Assembly: GCA_963555705.1 (NCBI GenBank)
Contig: OY743180.1
Span: forward strand, 37,356,129-37,420,128
Direction of reading: 5' to 3'
Source: Ligustrum vulgare
Lineage: Eukaryota > Streptophyta > Magnoliopsida > Lamiales > Oleaceae
Length of the DNA stretch: 64,000 bases
This document shows positions 23,857 to 35,769 of this stretch, in pieces; positions within the stretch are counted from its first letter, which is position 1, and each line of letters opens with the position of its first letter. The notes beneath the pieces are model-generated. The model was not told the DNA's origin. It was given only the letters and a program-made list of their open reading frames with translations, and did not search any database. The translations under genes and the position numbers were made by a program.

Positions 23857-25551
23857 TGTTGACCTATGGTCAACTTGATCTTATTGTTTTAATCATAACA
23901 AACAAGAATATATTGTATTGCTAACAAGTGTGCTTCAAGTGTTTCATATAATGATAAATATTCAAAGTATTCAATGTTCAAATCGTCTATCAAAGATATA
24001 AATCAAAACTATGTGATCAAGCACATGAGACGAAAAGAAGATCAAGAAAGAATCGAAGATATTCAAGATCAAATTTCAAGTCGGAAAGCATGAAGACCAA
24101 GCAATGAAGCCTACAAAGAATTGAGCATTTACAAATTGCTTTTCAATCTTATGTAAGGTTAATACATCAATAGTTGGCAATGCACTTCATAAAGCTCAAG
24201 TAACATTTTTAAAAGCATTAAAATATGTTTTTCAAAATCAACTTTGATCAGAAAACCTTGAAAAATCAAAATTTTGAAATCCTGATTTTTCAGGTCGACC
24301 GCAAATTTATGAGGTCGATCGCATGACACTTTCAGGTCGACCTCAAATTTTTTCAGGTCGACCGCACTGCATATTTTTGAACTCCAACGGCTATATTGAG
24401 GTCGACCACATGACAGGATAGGTCGACCGAAAAAGACAGTATGTGCAAAATTTGCTCTATAAATAGCCTTATCTCTTGCATTCATTTTGAACAACAAATA
24501 GGAGATTTTAGAGAAGCTTTCTTGTGAAAAATTCATTGTTCTTACTTGATTTATATTTATCTATCTTTATTAGAATACTTTGATTGATCAAACTTTGTTT
24601 TATCAAAACTCATCAAAGTTTTTAGGAGAAAGTTTTGTGAAGATTCTTGGTTTTATATTGTTTAAACTTCTTCAACATCTTCACACCACAATGGAATTGA
24701 AGTGTAAGTCTCTCTTTGTTCTAAACTTGTTTTAATCTTTTAAAAGAGAAAAATTTCAATTAAGGAACTTTGATTATGTGTGCTACATTTTTCATTATCA
24801 TTTGATTCATCAAAGTTCCATTACATAAACACTTTGAGCTTAACTTATTGTTAATTATTCAAGTGTGGCATCTCTTGGTACTTAATTTGATTCAATATTT
24901 TAACAAGAGATTATTTGAAAAACTTTGTTTGATTGCATTGAACTTTTCATTATCATTTGCATCAAAGTTTTTCTCTAACACTCGAGCTTAATTCATTGCT
25001 ATCTATTGAAGTGTTAGCCTAACTCTTTCGGTACTTAATTTGAGTATATCATTTGTCAAGAGAGTTATTTCAATTGTAAATTCAATTCATTATATCTTGT
25101 GGTTTCGAGAGCCTTGTGAAAACTCGATTGTTGGTTAAGGGTAGGTGCTCCTTGTTGTAAGTCACTTAAGGATTTGGTACTCCTTGTTGTAAGTTACCAA
25201 TATAGTGGATTTGGCCTTGCTCGTGACGGAGAGCTCGGTAACGGGGGACGTAGATCACGTTGGTTGATTGAACCTCCTTAAATCGCGTTTGCATTCTCTT
25301 ATCCCTTTTACTTACTTACATTGCACTTACTCTATTCTATCAATTTATATTGTGCAACACTATATCTAAGTGCTATACTTGTTTTATCAATTAAGTTTAC
25401 ACATTTATAGCACACTACATTGATAGTTAAGTTACTTGAAACACTAAGTGCTCATACTTATACCTATTGATTTTTAAGTTTGATATTATTTATCGAAAAA
25501 GTTTATAAACCAATTCACCCACCTCTTGGTTAGTTTACTCTAGAGCTAACA
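23857..25551 (+). mobile_element. Solo LTR (1,695 bp) with TSD GGACC
   Basis: Begins TGTTGACC, ends GAGCTAACA, flanked by GGACC at 23852-23856 and 25552-25556. The end (ttcacccacctcttggttag) is typical of Copia SIRE/Maximus-type LTRs; that family call is tentative. No primer site or internal domain is present, so it is a recombined solo LTR. It contains six GGTCGACC-type sites at 24290-24430. Confidence 0.87.
24290..24430. repeat. Cluster of GGTCGACC palindromes in the solo LTR
   Basis: Six copies of (C/G/T)AGGTCGA(C/T)C(G/T/A)C lie in about 140 bp (24292, 24311, 24334, 24355, 24397, 24420, approximate). Four or more contain the perfect palindrome GGTCGACC. Spacer sequences are not conserved. 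Confidence 0.85.
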
Positions 25552-26053
25552 GGACCAACTTAAATGGATCAGAAAATATAAATTGCATGGAATAGCTAAC
25601 CCAAGTAGCTGCTCGCCATTACCCTGTGCGGCCGCGCTATTAGTGATTAAATGGTGAGAACTGAAATAGTTTGTTCGCATGGCCGCCACACCTCCAACCG
25701 CACGGCCGCTAGAACTTCCATTTGGGCCGACTGTAAGCTTTTTGCCCGGGTTTTTGGCAGAATTTTTGCCCTATTCTACCATGTTTCTTCCTAACCTATA
25801 TATACAACATATGAGGCACGGATTAAAGTGTGAAACAACCGAAACAAAATGTATGTATATGCATAGATACAGTGACATATCCAAGATTGTCAAAAGGTCA
25901 AGGCGGTCGTTGACCGTTTAATTAAATAATATTAAAAATTATTCACTTGATATGAAAATATAATTCAATACAAACAAAAATAAGAGGTAAAACATCTTCA
26001 AATAAGAGGAAAAACATCTTCAAAACTCACTCCGTAACTGTAAGCTAGGACAA

Positions 26054-27110
26054 TTACATTCTTCGTGGTTTCACACATTGGAAGCGATGCAAAATTACCC
26101 CATTCTCAATTTGTTTAAAACTTTTTCGCTTGGTATACACCACCAAATTGTCATTCAACCACTCATCTCTCATTTTGTTGCACAAGTAACTCATGATTAG
26201 ATTCATAACAAAGAATGCCTTTTCAATACTTGTAGTTGCCACATGTAATATCAAAATCAAGTCTGTAAAGAAATGGAAAATAACAAGAATATCATGTTTC
26301 AACTAGCTTCTTAGCTACACAATATTTATGCTTTTGAGGTTAAAGAAAGTCTTCTCTCCTCTAACAATCATAAGAAAATTGTCAAGTTGAGGTTTAAGTA
26401 ACATGAGTTCTTCATAGTTGAAATCTAAAGGATAGAACTGAGCAAGATGTAGCAATTTAGCACTATCAAATGCTGCAAATGAGTCTTTTGGACTCAAACA
26501 TGAAATGCAAGTAAGCTAAGTAGTTGTCTCTGAAAAACGATTATTCAGTTCTTGCAAAATCAAGTCTATCACATGACAATACAAATTAACATAAAAGCCG
26601 TTATAATAAGCCACTTGTTGAGCTCCACGCCTTGGCCGGCCTCTCAAAACTACAATATCCTCTATATCGGGTACTAATATATGTCTACCAACACAAAATT
26701 CAATCACCATATTCAACAAATTATCCCAACCATTATCTCTCACGTTCTGCAATGCATACTTGCACATGTTCAACAACGACATAACATTCTGAATTTTGAG
26801 TTCTTTTTCTGTAAGACCTGTGATAAATTATATATAATTGCAAGAATTTCAAACATTTAAGTGGAGAGAAAACACAAACTCAAATTCATGCATAGTGCTC
26901 ATTAGTTTGTCGGCCAGTGCTCTTTGATCTGAGTTTGTGCCATCTTTTGACATGTTCTCTAGAATATCTATGATATTATTAAACATACTAATAAAACTAA
27001 ACCTAATAGAATATCTATCAGGTTTGAACAAGTAACAATACAAACAATAAGCCGGATCCTTTTCAACGCTGTACTCCAACCAATGAAACTCAGAAAACTA
27101 CTCGTTCCTA
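26054..27110 (-). pseudogene. hAT-derived TTF-zinc-finger (ZMYM1-like) transposase, decayed
   Basis: Reading leftward, a TTF-type zinc finger (WLEYSVEKDPAYCLYCYLF, ~27080-27020) is followed by fragments typical of the DUF4371/ZMYM1-like family (YYNGFYVNLYCHVIDLILQEL ~26590, then FAAFDSAKLLHLAQFYPLDF ~26480). It ends in a hAT C-terminal dimerisation motif (VATTSIEKAFFVMNLI ~26230) with RFQ near the stop. Stops and frameshifts separate the pieces, and the central catalytic block is shortened. A long (ATT)n tract sits at its 5' side. Known role of the family: domesticated or autonomous hAT transposases. This copy is dead. Confidence 0.75.
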
Positions 27111-27117
27111 AAACACC

Positions 27118-27118
<1 letters not shown>

Positions 27119-27194
<76 letters not shown>
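27119..27194. repeat. (ATT)n microsatellite
   Basis: About 25 ATT units between the hAT remnant and an LTR. Confidence 0.97.
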
Positions 27195-27197
<3 letters not shown>

Positions 27198-27219
27198 AAC
27201 GATCTTCTTGGAAAGTTAT

Positions 27220-28936
27220 TGTTCGAGTAAATCCCGCAAGTGTACGTGATTGTTGACAAGTAATAATTGTGATTAGTTGAGAGTTATCGTTCCCACGAGG
27301 AATAAGTTTTAATCTTAATTCCCAGCTACTTTTGATTCAATTACAGGAAAATCTAAATTAAAAATAAAAATAATAAGAAATATAAAAGAAGTGATTTTGT
27401 TTTGTTTGAATGAGACTAAAATTGCAAAATAAATAAAGTGAGATTTGTAAATATATAGAGGGAATGTATTGGAATTCGAATCCACCTAGTGATATGTATT
27501 TCAATTCAAAAATTTTCCAATTTAGCTCATTCATGCGTTCAAGACAATCAATAAAACTAATATAATTAACTTTATTTTTCAGGACAAATTAAATCTACCA
27601 TAAACACGACTCGAATCTATTCTTAGTCCGAATACGAATGTTCATGATGCATTAATCAACAATTTATCATATAGATTGCGCACGTCATTTTGTTAATCCT
27701 AACATATAGTGTTCGTGTGTTTATCTTGCCGCTTTCTAAACATATTGTGACTTTTTCAAGATTATAACAAGCAAATAATTATCCAATTGGTGATCAAGCA
27801 ATTAAATAATTCAATGAGAATGAAAGAATAAATCAAGAAATGCAAGAATTTACTAAATGAAAAATGCTAAAAGCACCTCGGGACTTACTCCCGAGATGAC
27901 CCTCTCCTCACATGGAGGGGGCGGTCACCTCCGGGGTAAGCCTCGAGGTGACTGTAGCATGGTCCTCATTAAATTATAGCTCTATTCTAAAAAGCTCGCT
28001 TACACTTACGCTTAGACACGTTTAAGTTTGAAGCTTGACCTTCACGCTTTAACGCACTTTGCTCGCGCATTTTGTGACTTTTTTCGCGCTTAGGAGCGTT
28101 TAAGCTTGAAACTTGACCTCACTGCTTCGTCACGTTTTACGCTTTTTAGAACACTGAATTATAGAATCATAATTTAAAACAAATGAAAACTAGGGTTCAT
28201 CTTATCCAATACATAAAGGGAATTAACCCAGTATCTTAATATGTAAATTACACACAAAGAAGTAGAAATAATCACCCAGCCAACAATGACGTTAATTTTG
28301 CAAAATTGCTTCGGCCGTGTTCACGAAGAAGTATATCCCAGCCGACTCTTTCTCTAATAACTCCACCAAGGATAAATTTTTGTGCCCTTTTTCTTAATTT
28401 TTGGATCCACCAGCCGACTACTATTGTTGAAGAGTCACAAAAGTCTGCCAGCCTTCTTTTAATTCTTCCAACAGGTCGACACCTCCTGTTTTAATTACTT
28501 CACCAATGCCTTCCACTTGCTATATGTAATCTCCTCACTTAAATCCCACCGACCAGCCTTTCAATTAACTCTCCCAGCCAATTCCTCCTCCTTTTCAATT
28601 AATTCCCACACTCGACTCATCTCTTCTAACGAACAAGACACACACACACAGACACATCAATTTTCCAACTAAGTTGGTGCTCGTGTCCTTAATTGTGCAA
28701 CTAATTCCTTGAATTCTTTGTTCTTCATTCATCGCACTTATCATTTATGAATTGTTTGCAATTTAGCCCTTTATGCACAATTTGTCATTTTTCTTCGTTT
28801 TGCCATCAAACGCATCCAAAATTGAGTTTTTCCTAAAACAAATAAAATCAACACATAATTTAGAAATATCACATCCTAAAACACTTACAATTGTCCAAAT
28901 TTAAGACCAAGATAAGTATGAAAAACGTACTTATCA
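27220..28936 (-). repeat. 3' LTR, TGATAAGT family (1,717 bp)
   Basis: On the minus strand it begins TGATAAGTACG with a hairpin (TGATAAGTACG...CATACTTATC) and ends CTCGAACA. A purine run (aagtttggggggtt) lies immediately upstream at 28950-28937, so this is a 3' LTR in minus orientation. Its end region carries the cctcgtgggaacgat and ttattacttg phrases common to Athila/Tat-type LTRs; the clade call is tentative. Confidence 0.75.
27859..28156. mobile_element. 298-bp insertion in the LTR (DNA-transposon-like), empty site known
   Basis: The related LTR piece at 30530-30740 reads tttactaaattatagaatc straight through, whereas here 298 bp interrupt that site with AAT on each side (27856-27858, 28157-28159). 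The ends share an imperfect inverted repeat (tgctaaaagc / ttctaaaaagc). Inside, a gcgtttaag(t/c)ttgaa(g/a)cttgacct phrase is repeated (28018, 28087). A 3-bp duplication suggests a PIF/Harbinger-type MITE. Confidence 0.72.
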
Positions 28937-30520
28937 AACCCCCCAAACTTAAACTCTTGTTCGTCCTCGAATAAGATAAAGAAATGCTAATGAATCAAAA
29001 TAGCAAAGTACAAAATTTTTGTCATGTCAACATGCTTACCATATGCCTCAATTATCCAGATCAATTTGTACTTGAGCAAGAATTATGAACAATAAAGCAA
29101 AATAATTCTAGTTATCTCATGTCAGATTTTCAAGTGTGTGTGAGTAGCCATGTCAAACTCCTACTCATGCAACGATATACTTAAAATTGTGTAACTCATT
29201 ATGCAGTATCAAGCCCGAATAACATGTGATCAACCCTATTTATCTAATGATTTTCCTTTCAGCGCTTATGGATGATCACAACTTACTGTTTTTCTCTCAC
29301 ATCCCCTGTTTTTTATTTATGATGATTTCTCAATATTTTCTTTACTTTTTCTATACAAGATAGTCAGAATTAGAAATATGCATGCACAACAAGTCAAAAG
29401 TAAGCAATCCCAAATTTTACACATTTTATCTCCACAGTTTCAGTCAACAAAACTTATACCAAGCAAATTTTCTTTTATGGATGACTTTTTATTTTCTTTT
29501 TCTTTCATGCCCTTGTCTCCTACCATCTTTGTGCAATACTTTTCTCATTTGCTTTCTATGTGACCATTGTAGCGAGTTTTGGGTTGGTGACTCACAAGTC
29601 AGACGACTTTAGTGGACCAATTTTAGAGAACCCCTCAGATTTAATTACTCAAGTCACAAAGGTGACAAAGAAATGTTAAAGATGTTTGATTGTTTTATGT
29701 GTAAGTACACTCTCCTTACTTGCTTTCTAATTGACCAATGTAACGATTTTTGAGCTGATAGCTCCCAACTCAGTTGAGTTTAGGGTACCAGGTTTCAACA
29801 CCCTTACAAATTTACTTGCTCGAGTCAAAAAGGCTTTTGAAGAGTGGAATAAGACCTTCAGCATTTCTCTATTTTTATGCTGGTTATGGTTTATACCAGT
29901 TGACCAAACCGTCTTAACTAAAGTGCATAATCAAGAACCACAGACTCTAACCTATCAACACATGCACATTCCAACCATTCTACCCCCGAACTTACCTTTT
30001 GAGCACGTTTAGTTCTATTTTAGGAACGAGAAGATCTAAGTTAAGGGATTTAAAAATCATTCCTAAGTTCAAATTGCATAAATTTTCCCCACATGTGTTA
30101 AACAAATCCCTACACAAGTAATGATCCAACAATTTCTATGTGCACGTGAAGATGAAATCTAGCAAGTAATAACTAGTTCATAAAATTCATGTTTTTACGT
30201 TGTCCAAAATTCAAGCCAAAGCAAAATTTGATCCATATTATATCCTAGGCAATATACATATCAATAAAAATTTCAAAAATTTCAAATTTTCTCCTTTTTT
30301 TGGATGCATACTGAATAAAAACGAAAATTTTGGTAGAACAATGGAATACCCACCCCAAACTTAAAATATACATTGTCCTCAATGTCTCCAATCAAGCACA
30401 TAAAAAGCATAACATGGGAAAATGGAACGGTTTAAGGGCTCCCCTGATCAATCTGAATATAGAGGTGGAGATATGCATTCCAAAGTTCCTTGAGTATCTT
30501 CTTATTGTAGAATCAGTCCT
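28937..30520 (-). other. Noncoding interior of the TGATAAGT-family element
   Basis: Resembles 48523-49119 plus 52311-53200, for example the tgtcaacatg(c/t)ttaccatatgcctc phrase and the ccagttgaccaaac region near 29898 and 52688. This is the long noncoding stretch between coding region and 3' LTR. No credible protein. Confidence 0.65.
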
Positions 30521-30529
30521 ATCAAGGTA

Positions 30530-30740
30530 GATCAAGCAATTAAATAACTCAATGGGAATGCAAGAATAAATCAAGAAACGCAAGAATTTACTAAATTATA
30601 GAATCATGATTTAAAACAAATAAAAACTAGGGCTCATCTCATCCAATACATAGAGGGAATTAACCTAGAATCTTAATATGTAAATTACACACAAAGAAGT
30701 GGAAAAACATCACCTGGCCAACAACGTGTTTATTTTGCAA
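30530..30740 (-). repeat. Fragment of the same LTR (uninterrupted copy)
   Basis: Collinear with 27796-27858 plus 28157-28310, lacking the 298-bp insertion. It then diverges. A GGCAAATCGG / CCGGTTTGCC inverted repeat follows at 30772-30797. Confidence 0.75.
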
Positions 30741-30935
30741 AATTGCTCCAGATCGATTTCGATTTGGAAAGGCAAATCGGTTCGACCCGGTTTGCCTTTC
30801 CACTGAACAACATATGGGGGGTTGGTCGCAGGTTGGGTCCAAACCTGAACCAACTCACCCGATGCCATCTCCTATTCTTGACAGCCACTGAGTGGTTTTC
30901 AAAAATTGCTCGAGCGAGTTTTCTCGAGATCAATC

Positions 30936-31638
30936 TGTAATACCCCAATTAAGAAAGCTTAAGAGAATTGATAGGTACTACTCATACCAATAAGGTGCAC
31001 CTTCTTTTTCGGAAGTCCATCGTTAGAAACTCCAAAGTTAAGCGTGCTTGGCTTGGAGAAATTCTGGGATGGGTGACCTCCTGGGAAGTTTTCTCGGGGA
31101 GCGTGCGAGTGAGGACAAAGCATGCTGAAAAGACCCGTGTTGGTACGGTGGGGACAGTACGCCGTCATCTAACGGCCGGGACAACCCGTTAAGTGGGACC
31201 CGGGTCGTTACAAATGGTATCAGAGCCGGTCGCCAGCCGGAAATCGGGAACTAAGTGCTACGCCATAGGGCGGGAGCCACCTCTAGAATCCCAACGCCTA
31301 GTAACAGATCCTCAGATGGGTTAAGCGCGACGAGGACGTCGCGAGTCTAACAGGGGGTGATTGTAATACCCCAATTAAGAAAGCTTAAGAGAATTGATAG
31401 GTACTACTCATACCAATAAGGTGCACCTTCTTTTTCGGAAGTCCATCGTTAGAAACTCCAAAGTTAAGCGTGCTTGGCTTGGAGAAATTCTGGGATGGGT
31501 GACCTCCTGGGAAGTTTTCTCGGGGAGCGTGCGAGTGAGGACAAAGCATGCTGAAAAGACCTGTGTTGGTACGGTGGGGACAGTACGCCGTCATCTAACG
31601 GCCGGGACAACCCGTTAAGTGGGACCCGGGTCGTTACA
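30936..31638 (+). mobile_element. Cassandra TRIM retrotransposon (703 bp), TSD CAATC
   Basis: Two 277-bp LTRs (30936-31212, 31362-31638; TGTAATACCCC...GTTACA) flank a 149-bp interior holding a tRNA-iMet primer site (31215-31226) and a purine tract (cagggggtga, 31351-31360). CAATC duplications lie at 30931-30935 and 31639-31643. Each LTR contains a 5S-rRNA-like segment, which defines Cassandra. Only one difference was seen between LTRs (c at 31135 versus t at 31561), so it inserted recently. It encodes no protein and depends on other elements. Confidence 0.96.
30990..31095 (+). promoter_or_regulatory. 5S-rRNA-like Pol III promoter region in Cassandra LTR
   Basis: Contains the 5S internal control elements: an A-box-like agttaagcgtgcttg (31036-31050) and a C-box-like ctgggatgggtgacctcc (31064-31081). 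The same pair lies at +426 in the 3' LTR. In Cassandra this region is known to keep 5S-like structure and can support Pol III transcription. Confidence 0.88.
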
Positions 31639-31734
31639 CAATCGCTCGAGTGGTCACCATATATACTTGAAATTGTTTTTCCTCAAAAGTAAGTAATACT
31701 TAATAATTATTTATTATGTTTCTCCAAAAAGAAT

Positions 31735-32160
31735 GTACATAAGCTAGGCCCACGACCCAAACTCATGCCTAGCTGGGTTGGTCGAACTAGCGGAGGCGCA
31801 CGTGTGGGCTTTGAACGAAACCCAATAGGATATAGGCCCTCATCCCTTCAAAGAATAATGTACCCTTTGGTGCTCAAGCCCAAATCTCGAAGTTGAAGGT
31901 TATAAACTAACCAATGTTTCATCTTTTTCCTATGTAAGACAAACTTAATTTTTGTCCATTTTATTCCAAGAAAACTTATTTTAACATCATCACTTTATCC
32001 AACAATTTCTTATTCATTCAAAAATGTTTTTAGGAATCCAAATATATTATGATCATCTACTCATGGAGTAAAGTAAGTTTTACTCCTCAATGCAAGAAAT
32101 GAACATCGAAATCCACCAGAATATTTAGTCAAATTTGACCCATTCGACAATCATTTCCAA
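31735..32160 (-). repeat. Inverted copy of the dispersed repeat at 22410-23160
   Basis: The reverse complement contains ctccatgagtagatga, gaaacattggttagttta, ctttgaagggatgagggcctatatcctatt and gggcctagcttatgtacatt, matching the 22.4-kb copy. No ORF. Nature unknown. Confidence 0.7.
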
Positions 32161-32250
32161 CATTTGAAATGTCTTTTCTCTATAATTAGGTAATATCATA
32201 TTTTTTTTATTCAAATTTAGTGTTTTGTACACAGTAGTAGACAACAATGA

Positions 32251-32402
32251 AGCTTTTGTTTGGTAAATTGTTTATAAACAACACATTTTCCAAAACCATT
32301 TTTTAATCACACACATTTTCCAAAGTCGTTTTTCAACCACATATTTTACCTCGAAACATCACATTCTTTAATTATAAAAAAAACTTTTACCAAACAGAGG
32401 TG
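32251..32402. repeat. MITE-like unit
   Basis: Left end cttttgtttggtaaa pairs with right end ttttaccaaacag; interior phrases (accacatattttacctc) match the unit at 7981-8131, so both belong to one short inverted-repeat family. Confidence 0.6.
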
Positions 32403-32689
32403 AAATAGTTGGAAAAAATTGGCTTTGAGTGGTGTTGTTAGGCACAATTTTTATGTGACCCACTTCTTGTATGTAAAAGATCAAAGTGAATTTGCAGTGA
32501 AAACATTGAAGTGATATATTCATTTGCCAAAATTGATGCTCAAATGAATAAGAAATTGGAGTTCAAAGGGGCTATGAGATACAAGTCACAAAGTGTTGTG
32601 ACTGTGAGATACAAGTCATTAATAACTTATTCTAAAATAGTCCCTAGTTGAAGTAACAACAAGATATGGATATTGTTGTTGTAGTTAAG

Positions 32690-35120
32690 CTAGCAAGTGT
32701 TAGGACATGGAAATAACACGCACAACCAAAGACTTTAGGACATATATTCAAGGCATAAGGAATAGAGTGGAAACTTAACAATATTGTTAGGGGAGTTTGA
32801 AAATCAATTATGCGAGAAGGTATACTGTTAATGAGAAAAAGCAGTTGAAACGGCTTTAGCCCAAAGATGTTTTAGAATCCACATAGTAACGTATATTACT
32901 CGGACTACCTCGAGGATAGCCTGATTTTTATGCTATGCTATGTCATTCTATTGTTGTGTATAAGCAAAAGTTGTTTGGTGGAGAATACTGTAAGTCTCGA
33001 AGAAGTTGGCAAGAGTTTGATTTACAAACTCACAACCACTGTTAGAATCTTTAATCTGAGTATGAAATTGTCTCAACCATTTTTGAAAATTTAGGAATAA
33101 CATGCACGACATCACCCTTAGATTTTCAAAAATACACCCAACACACTTTGGCACATATATCAATAAAAGAAAAAAAAATATTTTTTACAGAGAATGGGCC
33201 CCCAAACATTAGTATGAACCAATGTTTTAAAACTCAACCCGGACATCGACCCGAAATAATGAAAGGATCAAGGGTCAGTAGGTCGACCCGTGTATTGATT
33301 ATTAAAAAAAAATGTTTGTGAAATGGAGGCTTGCATAACGTTTTATCCTCAGTAGCAAGATTTTCTCTTATCCAGAAAGGTGGATATTAGAAATGCCTTG
33401 AACTTGGCATTCTCAGTACAGAAAAATGACACCAACCCACTCTTACAACAAATCAGCCAATAAATTAAAAGCTGAACCAACTTGGTCTTTGTTTAAAGCA
33501 GGACGAGGTGAAGAGTTTGGACTTTTTGAGCTTCATCACACTATCTTCCAACTATGCCAATGCCCCCAAATACTCTTTCCCACCAGACAACATTAGTGGC
33601 TGTTGATTCAAACTTGGCACCTATGCAAGTGGTGTAGGTGAAAAGATAAATTCATTACGAGACCTCGACAAATCAACCATGTTAACGGGAAAACACTCGA
33701 AGAAATTCCTGTTGCTTGCGTGACCGAGAGCTTCCCTTGAGATGATTTTATTGCGAAGAAGGAGAGGACAAGACATGGAGTTAATTGTGAAATGGGCTTC
33801 AACACTGGGGCATGTCACTCTCTTGAAATGCACGATGGAAATCCTGGACTGGTTTACAAGCACTCTCCTAATTAAAGGATTTCAATTAGTCCCACACCGG
33901 AAACTTACAGATAGAAGGAAAGTCACCATGCTTATGTATACAGCTGTTTGGCAAACGTAATTCTCAGTGGTTGGGGCAGCCTTTGTAACCCCCCAGAGTT
34001 GGAGTTAATTGCTTAAAAAAAAAAATTGAGACTCGATCCCTTAAAATCGGGAAACCCGGCACCGGGTTGGTGGGTCACTTCAAAATCAATTGAGTCAACC
34101 GATTTTTTACTGGGTTTCTTAAATACGGGTTTTTAACATTTCGTAACCCAGTTCAAAAACCGGGTCGCGGGTATCCCGGTTGGACCGGTCGGTCCGGTCC
34201 GAGTGGTATGAACACACGTAAAAGGAACATAACTTCTATTATGATTGATTTTAAAAGGTACACAGTGATTTTTTGACAAAAATACATTTTTCACATTGCT
34301 ATCTAAAGTTGGGAATATTCTGAAATAATTTTGGAAACAAGTATTTTAAATGAGAAAATGAGGCGTGTCCTATTCGACAATGCCATAGAAGGGCCCTATC
34401 TCTAGGATAAGACTAACTCACTACTTGAAGACCAGCACCAACATCTGTTTGCAACTTACTTGTCCCCTCCAAAAAACTATAGACCTCCTCTTTATCTACT
34501 AGTGCCAATCATTATCTTCATTCAATTATCCTAGAAGACACAATGAGAAGATGATAATATTACAGAACAATCTAGAATATTTGTAATTTGACTAATGGAC
34601 AACATATCTGTAGAGAATGTACGTGCGAGTAAGACAGAAGACATGGATAAAGTAGGTGAAAATGACACATTTTTTACCCTAGTAATTTGGACATGAGTCC
34701 CATTAGCCAACTGGACAGACAGAACACGTGAACTAGTTAGAGAATCAAGTGTAGAAGGATTGCAAGTAAAATAACTAGTAGTGCCATAATCGATAACCTA
34801 AGAGTTAGATACGGTAGAAGTGGATACAAAACTAAAATTACCTTCCCCTGTCAATCGAGCAACATGTGAGGTAGCAGAAGCATGAGTTGTCTCATGAATT
34901 AATGTCATCACAATCTCATTCTCAGTCATTTTCAATAGTTTAAGAGTAATAAAATTCCAAATCAGAACAACCGATTCCACTAAAAACTTAAAAACTCCAA
35001 TAATCAACATTGGCATAAAATAGGAGAAAAAGTGTTACAAACGCTTCAAACAATTATTTTCCAATAAGAATAACCAGTACATATCACTCATCAGTGAAAA
35101 ATTATCCATGACCTGATACC
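32690..35120 (-). mobile_element. Ty1/copia retrotransposon remnant, split by a hAT element
   Basis: Reading leftward: a possible tRNA-Met primer site (~35110), protease with a mutated VIDYGTT active site (~34800), pre-integrase region (LSISQITN, ~34580) ending FTCVHT at about 34214, then after the insertion NVWGP (33219-33200) and integrase (GCEFVNQTLANFF, ~33040; HQTTFAYT ~32970). Integrase fades near 32690. RT and RNase H are absent and stops are frequent. Gag appears to be deleted, as protease begins close to the primer site. Confidence 0.8.
33220..34205. mobile_element. hAT-type non-autonomous transposon (986 bp), TSD GTATGAAC
   Basis: The 8-bp duplication GTATGAAC at 33212-33219 and 34206-34213 fits the hAT superfamily. 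Removing the insert rejoins the Copia pre-integrase/integrase frame exactly, which proves the boundaries. The left end (CAATGTTTTAAAACTC) and the right end (GGTCCGGTCCGAGTG) are rich in ccggacc/ccgggt inverted motifs; the right tip seems to have lost part of the TIR. The middle (33330-34000) has an 80-codon open frame on the minus strand and unrelated sequence, possibly captured DNA. Confidence 0.82.
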
Positions 35121-35769
35121 ATAACTCCAATGGATATAATTGCAAATATGCACTGCAAAATCCTCAATAATAATCCATTTACAGACCCTGGACTCCCCAT
35201 TCCATCAACCCACTAAATCAATACCCAACAACAATTTATGCATATCACCTCTGAAATCACAGGTGAAGAATCTGGAACGATGACTTACAAGTTATTGCCC
35301 AACGTGATTCACAACTCTTCATTAATCAGTTACAAGGAGACTATCAAGCCAAGGATGAATGTATGTCACAATATTTAAAGACGCTGTAAAAGGAATTGAG
35401 CTCGTTCAAAAACACTGAAGTACTCCAAATCCCATGAGCCCAAAACAATCATGCAGATGCAATAGCCAAATTGGCAACCAGTGATGGAGTGAACGAGCTT
35501 GACAGTATCCTAGCAGGAAAACTCCAGTTCCCATCAATCGAACTAGATGAAGTAACACTAATGGCGGTGGATCTACAGCCAACATGGATGAACGAAAATT
35601 TTCAATTTATAAAGGATGGTAGGGTTCCTGTAGACCCAAACATACCTCAGAAGTTAAGAATAAGATAAGCAACATTCACCATCATTGATGAAGTTTTGTA
35701 CAAAAAATGATACGCCACTTTGCTCTTGAGGTGTCTCAATGAAGAAGACTCTTATTACGCCTTGAGGGA

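Larger units (their letters stand above)
23485..25900 (+). repeat. LTR fragment of TGATAAGTG family, split by a solo LTR
   Basis: Starts TGATAAGTGTATTTATACACTTA, the same terminal hairpin as the LTRs at 36345, 28936 (minus) and 48522 (minus). Sequence after the solo LTR (25557 onward) has a cluster of CGGCCG sites (gcggccgcgc, atggccgcc, acggccgct at 25628-25712) comparable to the middle of those LTRs. The 3' end is not defined; decay is heavy. Confidence 0.55.

Noticed and set aside
30990..31095. Possible genuine 5S rRNA gene
   Set aside because: Only the internal control elements match well and the copy is within an LTR that occurs twice with TSDs and a PBS; it is Cassandra, not 5S rDNA.
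30959..31618. Paired 69- and 74-codon frames that repeat 426 bp apart
   Set aside because: They lie in the two Cassandra LTRs over the 5S-like region; the element is noncoding.
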